From JACCVG01 sp963790245 (GTDB lineage Bacteria > Actinomycetota > Thermoleophilia > Solirubrobacterales > Thermoleophilaceae), in NCBI GenBank assembly GCA_963790245.1, contig CAWBNP010000002.1, positions 1,364,001 through 1,428,000 on the forward strand: a DNA stretch of 64,000 nt. Direction: 5' to 3'. The first letter of the stretch is position 1; each line of letters starts with the position of its first letter. The notes beneath the pieces were generated by a model, which saw only the letters and a list, made by a program, of their open reading frames with translations, ran no database searches and was not told where the DNA came from. Both the position numbers and the translations under genes were made by a program. Positions 16,104 to 24,939 of the stretch are shown here, one piece after another.

Positions 16104-18144
16104 CCCATCTGCGGCTGAACTACTCTTCCGGGCCATCGGGATCATCCAATCCATCCGCGCGACGCTGCCCGGTCCGGGCGGCCGCGATCTGGTCGGAGTG
16201 GGGCTCGGGCTCGGCGTCGCGTGCCTGCTCGTCCTGATCGATCTGGTCTACGGAGAGCGGGTGATCTTCACCGGGGCGCTCGCGCTGGCTGCGTTCGCGA
16301 CGGCGCTCAACGCGAGCGCGAAGGCGACCGCACTGATGGCGGTCATCACTCTCCTGCTGAGCGGCCTGAGCGGCTTGTGGAACGAGAACCTCGGCTCCAT
16401 CCAGCACGATGTCGGGATCATCATCACGGCGGGCGGCGGCTGTCTCGCCGTGCTGCTCGCACACACGCGCGCGCGCATCGAGCGTGCCGCCGAGCGAATG
16501 CGGCTGCTCGTCTCGGTCGGCGACGCGGTCGACCAGACGCTGCCGACCTCCGAGACCGTCGAGCGTCTTGCGGGCTGGCTCGTGCCTGCCCTCGCCGACA
16601 TCTGCATCCTCGACGTGGCTGAAGGCGCCGGTCTTACTCGCGTCGCGGTCAGGGCCCACGGGCCGCGGCGGCAGGACCTCGAGCGGTTGCTCGCAGCGCG
16701 CGCGCCGACCCGCCCGACGGGACCCGGCGCCAGCCGCGCCGCCGAGCGCGCCGAAAAGCAGCTGATCGGTCGGGTTACGGAGTCGTTCTACTCGGCGGCC
16801 GCATACGACGACCGAGACCGCGAGCTGTTGCGCTGGGTCGGCGCTCGCTCGGCGATGTTCTTCCCGCTCCGCGCTCGCGGGCGAACGATCGGAGCGCTGA
16901 CTCTGGTCACGGCCGATTCGGGTCGGCGCTACGACGAGAGCGACCTCGCCTTCGGCGAGGCCATCGCCGGCAGAGCGGCGCTGGCGCTCGACAACGCCGG
17001 CCTCAGCAGCGAGCTCGCGGGCGCCGAGCAGCGGATGACCGCGATGCTCTCGAACCTGGCCGAGGCGGTCACCGTTCAAGCGCCGGACGGTGACCTGATC
17101 TACGCCAACCAGGCCGCCGCCGACCTGCTCGAATTCGACTCGGTCGAGGCGCTGCTGGCGGCGCCACTCGAATCGATCGGCGCACATCTCGAGACGACCC
17201 TCGAAGACGGATCTGCGCTGGATTTCGACATGCTCCCCGGGCGACGTGTGCTCACGAACCGCCCTGCTCCTCCCCTGCTGGTCCGCGCTGAGGATCGCTC
17301 GAGCGGAGCGGTCTCGTGGCGGTTGATCAAGGCGAGTGCCGTCAAAGACTCGGCCGGGCGGCCGCTCTACGCGGTCAACGTGATCGAGGACGTCACGGAG
17401 GCCAAGGAAGCGGTGCTGCGCCAGACGAGCATCGCCCGGACCCTCCAGCACGGCTTGCTGCCCGAGACGCTGCCACTGATGGAGCGCTGGGAGGCGGCGG
17501 CGTTCTACCGGGCGGGCGGCGGCGGTGATGTCGGCGGCGACTTCTACGATGCCTTCGAGGTCCCCGGAGGCTGGGCGGTGATCGTCGGTGATGTCGCCGG
17601 GCGCGGGCCGGAGGCGGCATCGCTGACGTCGCTGGCGCGCTACACCTTGCGGACCGCGTTCCAACTCGAAGCGGGGCCCCTCGAGGCTGTCCGTCTCGTT
17701 CATTCGGCGCTGCTCGACCGCCGTGAGCTGTCGCTCTGCGCGATCACCGCGATCCTGCTCCGCGAGCTCGGCGACGGGCGGGCTGAAGCCAAGGTCGTCT
17801 CAGCCGGCAACCCCCTCCCGCTCTGGATCAGGAACGGAGCGGTCGAGCAGCTTGGCGCGTTCGGGCCGTTCGTCGGCGGCTTTGAGGGGACCGAGTGGAA
17901 CGAACTCGAGGTCGAGGTCGACGACGGAGACCAGCTGGTGCTCTACACCGACGGGGTGATCGACACTCGCGGCGAGGTCGACCGCTTCGGCGAGCAGCGG
18001 CTCGCCGAGACCGTCTGCACGGCCCAGCGACCGCGCGCGGTCATCGAAGGACTCCAAAAGGCACTGAGCGACTTCGAGCGGGGCGATCAACCCGACGACA
18101 CCGCCGTCCTGGCGATCATGCGAACCGCTCCGCTGGGCGGCTGA
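16099..18144 (+). CDS. RsbU/SpoIIE-type PP2C phosphatase with membrane, GAF and PAS domains
   Basis: This regulator of about 680 residues has three to four N-terminal membrane helices, a GAF domain (about 140-290), a PAS domain (AVTVQAPDGDLIYANQAAADLLEFD) and a C-terminal SpoIIE phosphatase (LQHGLLPE; GGGGDVGGDFYDAF; VGDVAGRGPEAA; DDTAVLAIM). Such proteins dephosphorylate anti-sigma antagonists in partner-switching. The start is uncertain: the only canonical codon near the domain start is the GTG at 16099, but TACTCT at 16121-16126 sits eight bases before an in-frame ATC at 16135. It is joined to the next gene by a TGATG overlap. Confidence 0.85.
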   Translation: MCPSAAELLFRAIGIIQSIRATLPGPGGRDLVGVGLGLGVACLLVLIDLVYGERVIFTGALALAAFATALNASAKATALMAVITLLLSGLSGLWNENLGSIQHDVGIIITAGGGCLAVLLAHTRARIERAAERMRLLVSVGDAVDQTLPTSETVERLAGWLVPALADICILDVAEGAGLTRVAVRAHGPRRQDLERLLAARAPTRPTGPGASRAAERAEKQLIGRVTESFYSAAAYDDRDRELLRWVGARSAMFFPLRARGRTIGALTLVTADSGRRYDESDLAFGEAIAGRAALALDNAGLSSELAGAEQRMTAMLSNLAEAVTVQAPDGDLIYANQAAADLLEFDSVEALLAAPLESIGAHLETTLEDGSALDFDMLPGRRVLTNRPAPPLLVRAEDRSSGAVSWRLIKASAVKDSAGRPLYAVNVIEDVTEAKEAVLRQTSIARTLQHGLLPETLPLMERWEAAAFYRAGGGGDVGGDFYDAFEVPGGWAVIVGDVAGRGPEAASLTSLARYTLRTAFQLEAGPLEAVRLVHSALLDRRELSLCAITAILLRELGDGRAEAKVVSAGNPLPLWIRNGAVEQLGAFGPFVGGFEGTEWNELEVEVDDGDQLVLYTDGVIDTRGEVDRFGEQRLAETVCTAQRPRAVIEGLQKALSDFERGDQPDDTAVLAIMRTAPLGG

Positions 18145-18383
18145 TGAACGTTCGCGAGGTCCCGATCAGAGGCGAAATGATTCGGCTCGGTCAGCTACTC
18201 AAGCTCGCGGACATCGTCGGCGGGGGCGGTGAGGTGAAGGTCTACCTCGCCGAATCGGAGGTAACGGTCAACGGTGAGCCGGAGCAGCGTCGCGGACGGC
18301 AGTTGCACCCCGGAGATGTCGTCATTGCGAGCGGGACGGAGTTGCGCGTCGTGTCGCGAATCGACGCCGCCGGGCCAGGCTAA
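18144..18383 (+). CDS. S4-domain RNA-binding protein (YaaA/RlbA-like)
   Basis: This 79-residue protein consists of a single S4 RNA-binding domain (MIRLGQLLKLADIVGGGGEVKVYLAESEVTVN... RRGRQLHPGDVV). Proteins of this type are associated with ribosome assembly or tRNA/rRNA binding. The ATG shares a base with the stop of the phosphatase gene (TGATG), so the two are translationally coupled; the functional reason is not known. The stop codon overlaps that of the convergent SnoaL-like gene. Confidence 0.82.
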   Translation: MNVREVPIRGEMIRLGQLLKLADIVGGGGEVKVYLAESEVTVNGEPEQRRGRQLHPGDVVIASGTELRVVSRIDAAGPG

Positions 18384-18841
18384 GGGCCGACCCGCACCCA
18401 GTCGGCCGCCGGCTCGGTCACCGGCATGGCGTCGCCCGACTCCATCACGTGGCACTCGATCGGAAGCGTCCCTTCGAATGTCCAGATCCAGCTGACCGGG
18501 CTGTCGAGCACCGTCCCGTGGTGGTCACGCGCCCAGACGCGGCCACGCACGAGCATGCGATCGAGTGATTCGCGGTACTCCTGCGGGGTGAGCCGGAGGT
18601 CGAGCCACAGCTCGCGTGCGTCAGCCAGGTATTGGACCAGGCCGTCGGCTCCGATGTAGGGGTCGTTACGCCCGATCCGGCGGCCGGTCGCAGCGTGCAA
18701 GACGAACTCCTCGACGACCTCCGCGAGCAGCGCGTCGTCATCCCCGCGGGCGAAGGCCTCGTAAATCCGGGTGAGGCGCAGCATGCGCTCGTGCGCGAGC
18801 GCATTCGCCTCCACACCACGACTCTCCCGGGTCGCTCCCAC
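18380..18841 (-). CDS. SnoaL-like (NTF2-fold) protein
   Basis: This 153-residue protein has the usual SnoaL pattern: an N-terminal helix RIYEAFARGDDDALLAEV, then a curved sheet (FVLHAATG ... VWARDHHGTVLD ... SWIWTFEG). It lacks the MSQENV start and AVGLSE tail of the array at 25.5-27.5 kb. The GTG start has TAGGTT six bases upstream (18848-18853), consistent with a leaderless mRNA. The ligand or reaction is unknown. Confidence 0.72.
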   Translation of the reverse strand: MGATRESRGVEANALAHERMLRLTRIYEAFARGDDDALLAEVVEEFVLHAATGRRIGRNDPYIGADGLVQYLADARELWLDLRLTPQEYRESLDRMLVRGRVWARDHHGTVLDSPVSWIWTFEGTLPIECHVMESGDAMPVTEPAADWVRVGP

Positions 18842-18847
18842 GGGACA

Positions 18848-18853
18848 AACCTA
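18848..18853 (-). promoter_or_regulatory. -10 box of the SnoaL-like gene (leaderless)
   Basis: The minus strand reads TAGGTT, six bases before the GTG start at 18841. Confidence 0.45.
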
Positions 18854-18865
18854 GCGCCGAATCAG

Positions 18866-20335
18866 TCAGGCGGCCTCTCGGAAGGCGGGCTCGGAGCTGA
18901 GACCGTCTTCGGACTCGCTCCCGGCCTCGGCCGCCAGGTCGCGTGGCAGGGCCCGCAGCGCAATGGTGATCGCGGCGACCATCAGCCCGGCGCCGATCAG
19001 GAACGCGACGTGGTATCCGGAGTTGAGCGCGAAGTCCCGGCCGACCGCCGACCCTTGGCCGGCAGTAACCGCCGAGGCGATCGTCGCCAGCAGCGCGAGC
19101 CCGACGGCTCCGCCGACCTGCGCAGTCGTGTTGATCAAGCCCGAGGCGAGACCGGCGTCATCGTCGCTCGCACCCTCCATGGCGAGCGTCATCAGCGCCG
19201 GGAACATCAGTCCCGCGCCGACCCCCAGCAAGACGATCGGCGCGAGCAGGTCGATCACGTAGTTCGCGGCGAGTGGCGCGCGGGCGAGCAGCAGCAGCGA
19301 AATCGTGCCCGCGGCGAGGCCGCTGACGAGCGTGCGGCGTGCGCCGAAGTCGACTACCAGCCGCTCCGCAAAGCCGAGCGACAGCGCGCCCATCACGACC
19401 GACGCAGGCAGGAACGCCAGCCCGACTTCGAGCGGCGAGTAGGCGAGCAGTCCCTGGAGGTAGAGCGCGCCGAGGAAGAACAGGCCGAAGAAGCCCGGGG
19501 TCATCAGGAGCATCACCGCATTGGATCCGCGCACCGTCCGTGAGCGGAACAGGCGCAGCGGCATCAGCGGGTTCGCGATCCGCGCCTGGCGGATGAAGAA
19601 CGCGACCACCAGCGCGACCGACAGCGCGCCCAGGCCGATCGTCTGAAGCGATCCCCAGCCGGCCTCGCCGACGCCGAGGATCGCGTAGACGCCCAGCATC
19701 AGCCCGCTCGTCACGAGCGTCGCGCCAGGCAGGTCGGCACCCTGGGACAGACCGAGCCCAGGCCGCGCATCGACGAGCCGCAAGGCGAGCAGAGCGGTAA
19801 CCAGGCCGATCGGAACGTTGACGAAGAAGATCCAGTGCCAGCTGATCGCCTCGGTCAGAACGCCGCCGACCAGCAGGCCGATCGCGCTGCCCGCCGATGC
19901 GACGAAGCTGAAGACGCCGATCGCCTTGGCCTGCTCGCGTCGCTCGGGGAACATCGTCACGATCATTCCGAGAATCACGGCCGAGGTGAGCGCGCCACCG
20001 AGTCCCTGGAGAAACCGCGCGCCGATCAGCATCGCCTGGCTGCCGGCGAGTCCGCAGAGCAGCGAAGCGAAGGTGAAGATGGCGAGACCGATCAGGAAGA
20101 CGCGCCGCTGACCGATCAGGTCACCGAGCCGACCGGCCAACAGGAGGAAGCCGCCGAAGGCGATCAGGTAGGCGTTCAGCACCCAGGCGAGATCGGACTG
20201 GGAGAAGCCGAGCTGCGTCTTGATCGACGGCAGCGCGACGTTGACGATCGTCGCGTCGAGGACGATCATCAGCATGCCAACGCAGAGCACGTAGAGGGCG
20301 ATCCAACGCCGCCGGTCGTTCCGTTTCTCAGCCAT
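18866..20335 (-). CDS. MFS drug-efflux transporter, DHA2 (EmrB/QacA) family
   Basis: This 489-residue permease has about 14 predicted helices and DHA2 motifs: LDATIVNVALPSI in helix 1, LAGRLGDLIGQRR (motif A) after helix 2 and a motif-C-like GSAIGLLVGGVLTE. Such proteins export drugs or toxic organics using the proton gradient. The ATG at 20335 has GGAG seven bases upstream and overlaps the cupin stop by 8 bases, forming an operon. Confidence 0.92.
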   Translation of the reverse strand: MAEKRNDRRRWIALYVLCVGMLMIVLDATIVNVALPSIKTQLGFSQSDLAWVLNAYLIAFGGFLLLAGRLGDLIGQRRVFLIGLAIFTFASLLCGLAGSQAMLIGARFLQGLGGALTSAVILGMIVTMFPERREQAKAIGVFSFVASAGSAIGLLVGGVLTEAISWHWIFFVNVPIGLVTALLALRLVDARPGLGLSQGADLPGATLVTSGLMLGVYAILGVGEAGWGSLQTIGLGALSVALVVAFFIRQARIANPLMPLRLFRSRTVRGSNAVMLLMTPGFFGLFFLGALYLQGLLAYSPLEVGLAFLPASVVMGALSLGFAERLVVDFGARRTLVSGLAAGTISLLLLARAPLAANYVIDLLAPIVLLGVGAGLMFPALMTLAMEGASDDDAGLASGLINTTAQVGGAVGLALLATIASAVTAGQGSAVGRDFALNSGYHVAFLIGAGLMVAAITIALRALPRDLAAEAGSESEDGLSSEPAFREAA

Positions 20336-20672
20336 CCGTTTCTCCAATCGCCTGGCGCGAGACCGCGGCCAGCAGGACCGGCTCGCGCCCGCTGTTGCGC
20401 AAGGCCAGCAGCGGAAGCCCGCTGAGCCACATCACCGTTCCGGGACCGAACCGGCGGCGCAGCCCCTGCGAGCACTCGAGGTCGAGCTCTCCGGACTCGA
20501 CCACGACCAGCGCCTCACGCCATTCGCCTTCATCGTAGCCGCGCATTGCACCGGCCGGGATCTCGATCTCGCGCAGGCGGAAGCGGGGTGGGATCGGCCG
20601 ATCGGTGAACGACAGGCGCCCTGATTCGAAGCTGTCCATGCCGATGAAACCGACGCCCGGCCCGGAACTCAT
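20328..20672 (-). CDS. Small cupin-like protein
   Basis: This protein of about 114 residues has a single cupin-type beta barrel pattern (IEIPAGAMRGY; ALVVVESGELDLEC; FGPGTVMWLSGLPLLALRN). It lacks an obvious full set of metal-binding histidines, so it is more likely a ligand-binding or regulatory protein than an enzyme. The ATG at 20672 has GAGGA close upstream; an ATG at 20639 is the alternative. It precedes the MFS gene in one operon and is divergent from the sigma factor gene. Confidence 0.6.
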   Translation of the reverse strand: MSSGPGVGFIGMDSFESGRLSFTDRPIPPRFRLREIEIPAGAMRGYDEGEWREALVVVESGELDLECSQGLRRRFGPGTVMWLSGLPLLALRNSGREPVLLAAVSRQAIGETDG

Positions 20673-20723
20673 CGGTCCTCGCGCAGACAGGTCTATGGTG
20701 AGCCGATCGCTCCTCAGACGACG

Positions 20724-21812
20724 GTGCCCGATCCGAAGCTGCTCGACGCCGCCCGCCAGGGCGATGAACGCGCTTTCCAGGCGCTGATCGAGCCCCACCA
20801 CTCCGAGCTGCACGCTCACTGCTACCGGATGCTCGGCTCGGTTCACGACGCCGAGGACGCCCTCCAGGACGCGCTGCTGCGGGCCTGGAAGGCGATCCCT
20901 CGCTTCGGCGGGGAACAGCTGCTCCGTCCCTGGCTCTACAAGATCGCGACCAACACCTGCCTCGACTCGATCGCGCGGCGGCCCAAGCGGGTGCTGCCGG
21001 TCGACCTCGGTCCGGCTGCCGACCCGCTGGAGGGACCCGGTCAGCCGCTGGTGGAGTCGGTCTGGATCGAGCCCTACCCGGACGAGCGGATCGGCGTCGA
21101 GGAAGGTCTGGCCGGACCGGAGGCGAGCTACGAGCAGCGCGAAGCCGTCGAGCTCGCCTTCATCGCGGCACTCCAGCACCTGCCTGCCCAGCAGCGGGCG
21201 GTCCTGATCATGCGGGAGGTGCTCGGCTTTTCCGCCAGGGAAGCCGCCGAGCTGCTCGACACGACCGTCGCCTCGGTCAACAGCGGCCTGCAGCGGGCGC
21301 GCAAGTCGGTCGAGGAGAGGCTCCCGGCCCGCAGCCAGCAGGCGACGCTGCGCGCGCTCGCCGATGACGAGCTGGCGAAGGTCGTCGAGAGCTACATGGA
21401 GGCCATGGCCAGCGGCGACATCGACAGGGTCGTCCGGATGCTGACCGACGACGCGACCTGGTCGATGCCTCCGGCGACCGTCTGGTACCGCGGCCTGGGT
21501 CCGATTCGCGCGTTCCTCGGCGTCGGACCGCTCTCAGGCGAGTGGCGCTGGCGACACGCGGTCACGCGCGCGAGCGGGCAGCCGGCGATCGGCGCCTACA
21601 CCTGGGACGAGGACGCGGGCCTCCACCGCGCCTTCGCGCTCGACGTCCTGACGCTCGAGGGCGATCGGATCAGGGAGATCACGTCGTTCATCGTCCGCAC
21701 CCCGGAGCTACCCGACCGCGACGCATCGCGCCGCTGGCCCGACCACCCGGACCACCCGGGCGAGGTCGAGAGCGTCTTTCAGAGCTTCGGGCTGCCGCCA
21801 ACGCTCGACTGA
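20724..21812 (+). CDS. ECF sigma factor with C-terminal SnoaL domain
   Basis: This 362-residue protein carries sigma-70 region 2 (LIEPHHSELHAHCYRMLGSVHDAEDALQD; WLYKIATNTCLD), a linker containing WIEPYPDE typical of the SigG/SigX5 group, and region 4 (HLPAQQRAVLIMREVLGFSAREAAELL). Residues 215-340 form a SnoaL-like domain (VVESYMEAMASGDIDRVVRML), which in related ECF groups tunes sigma activity and replaces a separate anti-sigma factor. It lies 51 bases from the divergent cupin/MFS operon, a likely target. Confidence 0.9.
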   Translation: MPDPKLLDAARQGDERAFQALIEPHHSELHAHCYRMLGSVHDAEDALQDALLRAWKAIPRFGGEQLLRPWLYKIATNTCLDSIARRPKRVLPVDLGPAADPLEGPGQPLVESVWIEPYPDERIGVEEGLAGPEASYEQREAVELAFIAALQHLPAQQRAVLIMREVLGFSAREAAELLDTTVASVNSGLQRARKSVEERLPARSQQATLRALADDELAKVVESYMEAMASGDIDRVVRMLTDDATWSMPPATVWYRGLGPIRAFLGVGPLSGEWRWRHAVTRASGQPAIGAYTWDEDAGLHRAFALDVLTLEGDRIREITSFIVRTPELPDRDASRRWPDHPDHPGEVESVFQSFGLPPTLD

Positions 21813-21874
21813 TGCGATGAGTTCGCGCTCGAGACGCGGTTCCACCACAAACACCAGATGCGAAAGGAACGGTC

Positions 21875-22249
21875 ATGTTCGGTGACACGAAGGCGTTCAG
21901 CGGATTCTCGGTCGATGACGTCGAGCGCGCTAAAGCGTTCTACGGCGAGACCCTCGGCCTTGAGGTGACGGAGGAGAACGGCCTGCTCGGCCTGAAGCTC
22001 GCGGGCGGCGGCGAGGTGCTCGCCTATCCGAAGGGCGAGGACCACGAGCCGGCCAGCTTCACGATCCTCAACTTCCCCGTCGCCGACGTCGACGCGGCCG
22101 TCGAGGCCCTGGTCGCACGCGGCGTCGAGTTCGAGCGCTACGAGGGCTTCGACCAGGACGAGAAGGGCGTGATGCGCGGCCATGGCCCCGACATCGCCTG
22201 GTTCAAGGATCCGGCTGGAAACGTGCTGTCGGTGCTTGCCGAGGGCTGA
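21875..22249 (+). CDS. VOC-family (glyoxalase/bleomycin-resistance) protein
   Basis: This 124-residue protein shows the paired beta-alpha-beta-beta-beta modules of the vicinal oxygen chelate fold ([57 protein letters not shown]). The ATG follows AAAGGA. Members bind metals or small toxic molecules; no specific substrate can be assigned. It follows the sigma factor gene by 62 bases. Confidence 0.85.
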   Translation: MFGDTKAFSGFSVDDVERAKAFYGETLGLEVTEENGLLGLKLAGGGEVLAYPKGEDHEPASFTILNFPVADVDAAVEALVARGVEFERYEGFDQDEKGVMRGHGPDIAWFKDPAGNVLSVLAEG

Positions 22250-22370
22250 ATGCGCCAGGGGTTGACTTCGCGCCTGTAAAGACGGATGGTGCAAACCGCG
22301 CCGCCGCCTTGATCAGCGGACCGTGATCGCGGTGCTGGCTACGAGAGCAACCCACCGATAGGAGCAGTCG

Positions 22371-23165
22371 ATGGCGTTCGAGGAACTGAAGCAGAAGCAG
22401 AGCGTTATGTGGGGAAGCGGGCCCTACCAAGGGGTCAGCGACCATCTCGGGCCGGCCCACGATCACCTGATGCGCGCGGTCGAACCGGTAGAGGGCGAGC
22501 GGTGGCTCGATCTCGCGACCGGGACCGGTGAGATCGCGATCCGTGCCGCGCTCGCAGGCGCCGAGGTGACTGGGCTCGACCTCGCGCCCGACCTGATCGA
22601 GACCGCGGGCGCGCGCGCGAACGCCGCCGGGGCACAGGTCGCCTTTGAAGCCGGCGATGCGGAAAACCTGCCCTACGACGACGCGAGCTTCGACACCGTC
22701 AGCTCGAGCTTCGGCGTGATGTTCGCGCCCGACCATTCGGCGGTCGCCGCCGAGCTCGCTCGGGTCTGCCGACCGGGGGGTCGCCTCGGGCTGCTCACCT
22801 GGCATCCGACCGAAGGGGTGGCGGACTTCTTCAAGATCATGAAGCCCTACCAACCCGCACCTCCGGAGGGCGTTGGCAGCCCGTTCACCTGGGGTGACCG
22901 CGACCATCTCGAGGAGCTGCTCGGGAGCTCGTTCGAGCTGAGCTACGAGACCGGCGATTGTCCGCAGGCCGGCCCATCCGCCGAAGCGGTCTGGGAGCTG
23001 TTCCGCGCCGAGTACGGTCCGACCAAGACACTCGCCGATTCGCTCGACGACGATCGCCGGGAAGCCCTCAAGGCCGACTGGGTCGCCTACTTCGAGCAGT
23101 TTCGAACCGATGACGGAGTCAGCCAGCCGCGGCCGTACATCGTCGTCGTAGGTACCAGGCGCTAG
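22371..23165 (+). CDS. SAM-dependent methyltransferase (UbiE-like)
   Basis: This 264-residue class I methyltransferase has motif I LDLATGTGEIAIRAA (near residue 44), the acidic end of strand 2 (VTGLDLAPDLIE), AGDAENLPYDDASFDTV and the arm CRPGGRLGLLTW. The substrate is unknown. Its stop overlaps that of the convergent multicopper oxidase. The 120 bases upstream hold no other recognisable element. Confidence 0.85.
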   Translation: MAFEELKQKQSVMWGSGPYQGVSDHLGPAHDHLMRAVEPVEGERWLDLATGTGEIAIRAALAGAEVTGLDLAPDLIETAGARANAAGAQVAFEAGDAENLPYDDASFDTVSSSFGVMFAPDHSAVAAELARVCRPGGRLGLLTWHPTEGVADFFKIMKPYQPAPPEGVGSPFTWGDRDHLEELLGSSFELSYETGDCPQAGPSAEAVWELFRAEYGPTKTLADSLDDDRREALKADWVAYFEQFRTDDGVSQPRPYIVVVGTRR

Positions 23166-24712
23166 TCGACGACCTCCACGACGCCCATCATCCCGTGGTC
23201 CTCGTGGAAGGTCATGTGGCAATGGAAGACGAACTTGCCGGTGAAATCGGTCGGACGCGTACGTATGACGACGGTCTTGCCCGGGGGGAGCCTGACCGTG
23301 TCCGCCGGATCGATGGCGTCGGAGCCGACGTCGGACACTCCCCCACCGGTGACGCCGGTCGCGGGGGTGCCGTCGACCGAGATCACCTGGAAGTCGTTGA
23401 CGTGGATATGGAACGTGTGCCACTCGGTATTCGGGTTCTCGATCGTCCACTCCGAGACCTCACCAAGCTTCATCGTCTCGTCGACCCGGGTCGGATCGAA
23501 GACCTTGCCGTTGAGAAGGAAAACCGGGTTGCCTCCGACCGTCTGCTTCGTGTAGACGAGCGTGTGGCGGTTGTCGACCTCGGCCTCGGCGAGGTCTTCC
23601 TGCTCGGTGAGGGCGAGATCGCGGGGAATCTCACCTTCGACGGCTGAGCCGCTCGAGACCATCTGCGCAAGGGTGGCCTTCGGCGCCTCGGGCGCACCAC
23701 CGAGCTGGGTGAAGGGTTCGGCGACGAGCGGGTAGCTCCCACTCTTCGGGCCCTGCACCAAGACCTCCACGCGCTCGCCGGGTCCGAGCAGCACGCGCGT
23801 ACGGCGACTCATCCGATCGAGCGTGTTGCCGTCGTTGGCGAGCACCCAGAACGGCTTCCCGCCGCCCAGCGTCAGCGGGAGGATCGGGTCAGACCCGGCG
23901 TTGACGATCCGCCAGCGCTGGACCTCCCCGGGGCGGATCGGGATATCCGGCCGCGAGGCGCCGTTGATGAACCACCGGCTCTCCTCATCGGTGGCGTCGG
24001 CGGCCGGGACGACCTTGCCGTCATCGCCCAGCTGGGAGTAGTGCATAACCATGTTGCGCGTCGGGATGTCGGCGAGCTCGGGCAGATCGTCGAGCCCGCC
24101 CTCGACGAGGATCCCGCCGACCATGCCGGCGAAGATCTGCCCGTCGACGAAGCCGTGGCGATGCGGGTGGTACCAGTAGGTCCCCGGCGGGTGGTCGTCC
24201 GGGATCTCGTACTCGTAGCGGTTGTCCTCACCCGGATTGATATCCAGGAAGACGTTGTCGCTGTCGCCGACGGGCGAGACATGGAGCCCGTGGGTGTGGA
24301 GATTGATCGGCTGACCAGGCCCGGGAGCGATCGGCTCGGCCGCGTCGGCGACGTCCCCCGGCCGCATCTGGTGCACGTCGTGGTCGGTCGCCCCGTCGTC
24401 TGCGGGAAGATCGTTCTCGAGGCTTACGTTCAACTCATCGCCCGGACAAACCACGAGCAGCGGACCGGGCACCGTGCCTTCGAAGTTCTGGGTGCGGTAG
24501 CGCTTGCCGGCGATCTCGACGTCCGAGTACGTAGCGCGCAGCGTGGTATCGAGGACCCCGTCACGCGAGTGGCGAACCTCCGGCTCGGGGAAGGAATCCG
24601 AGATCACGCGGGGCGGGCTCTCGGGACATCCGCCGGCCGCCGTCTTGACCCCGGGCTGGCCGGCCGTCTCGGGGCCCGGCGTGCCACACGCGACGGCGAT
24701 CACTCCCGCCAC
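23162..24712 (-). CDS. Multicopper oxidase (laccase/bilirubin-oxidase-like)
   Basis: This extracytoplasmic three-domain multicopper oxidase has all four copper motifs: HTHG (about residue 138), WYHPHRHG (about 183), HTFHIH (about 434) and HCHMTFHEDHGMM (about 500, including the T1 Cys and axial Met). It oxidises phenols, metals or similar donors and reduces oxygen to water. The GTG at 24712 cuts through the signal peptide; the frame continues upstream to ATC at 24779-24781, giving HRWLRPAGAASIVVAGVIAV before a Cys, a proper lipoprotein-like signal. That ATC lies exactly six bases from the -10 box at 24788-24793, so it may be the true start. Confidence 0.88.
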   Translation of the reverse strand: MAGVIAVACGTPGPETAGQPGVKTAAGGCPESPPRVISDSFPEPEVRHSRDGVLDTTLRATYSDVEIAGKRYRTQNFEGTVPGPLLVVCPGDELNVSLENDLPADDGATDHDVHQMRPGDVADAAEPIAPGPGQPINLHTHGLHVSPVGDSDNVFLDINPGEDNRYEYEIPDDHPPGTYWYHPHRHGFVDGQIFAGMVGGILVEGGLDDLPELADIPTRNMVMHYSQLGDDGKVVPAADATDEESRWFINGASRPDIPIRPGEVQRWRIVNAGSDPILPLTLGGGKPFWVLANDGNTLDRMSRRTRVLLGPGERVEVLVQGPKSGSYPLVAEPFTQLGGAPEAPKATLAQMVSSGSAVEGEIPRDLALTEQEDLAEAEVDNRHTLVYTKQTVGGNPVFLLNGKVFDPTRVDETMKLGEVSEWTIENPNTEWHTFHIHVNDFQVISVDGTPATGVTGGGVSDVGSDAIDPADTVRLPPGKTVVIRTRPTDFTGKFVFHCHMTFHEDHGMMGVVEVVD

Positions 24713-24787
24713 GACGATCGAGGCGGCACCCGCCGGCCTCAGCCAACGGTGCCCGATCTCGTGCGGGGCGCGCTCGTCGATGGCGCG

Positions 24788-24793
24788 ACCCTA
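24788..24793 (-). promoter_or_regulatory. -10 box of the multicopper oxidase gene
   Basis: TAGGGT on the minus strand, with TTGTCA 19 bases upstream as a possible -35. It is part of a 13-base sequence that recurs on the opposite strand at 24893-24905. Confidence 0.45.
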
Positions 24794-24897
24794 CCGCCTG
24801 TGGCGGCGGAGCTGACAACCCCTGGAAGAGGTCGAGAATCTTGCTGGACGACCCTCGTTGCCTCGTCGACGGCGGCCTTTGGTGCGGCGGAGGGCGG

Positions 24898-24903
24898 TAG
24901 GGT
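24898..24903 (+). promoter_or_regulatory. -10 box of the small lipoprotein gene
   Basis: TAGGGT within a 13-base copy of the multicopper oxidase -10 region. Transcription from it would give a leader of about 30 bases with a good GGAGG site before the ATG at 24940. No other element is seen in the 227-base gap. Confidence 0.4.
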
Positions 24904-24939
24904 CGAACCGGCGATCACCACCGACACGGGAGGGGCCCG

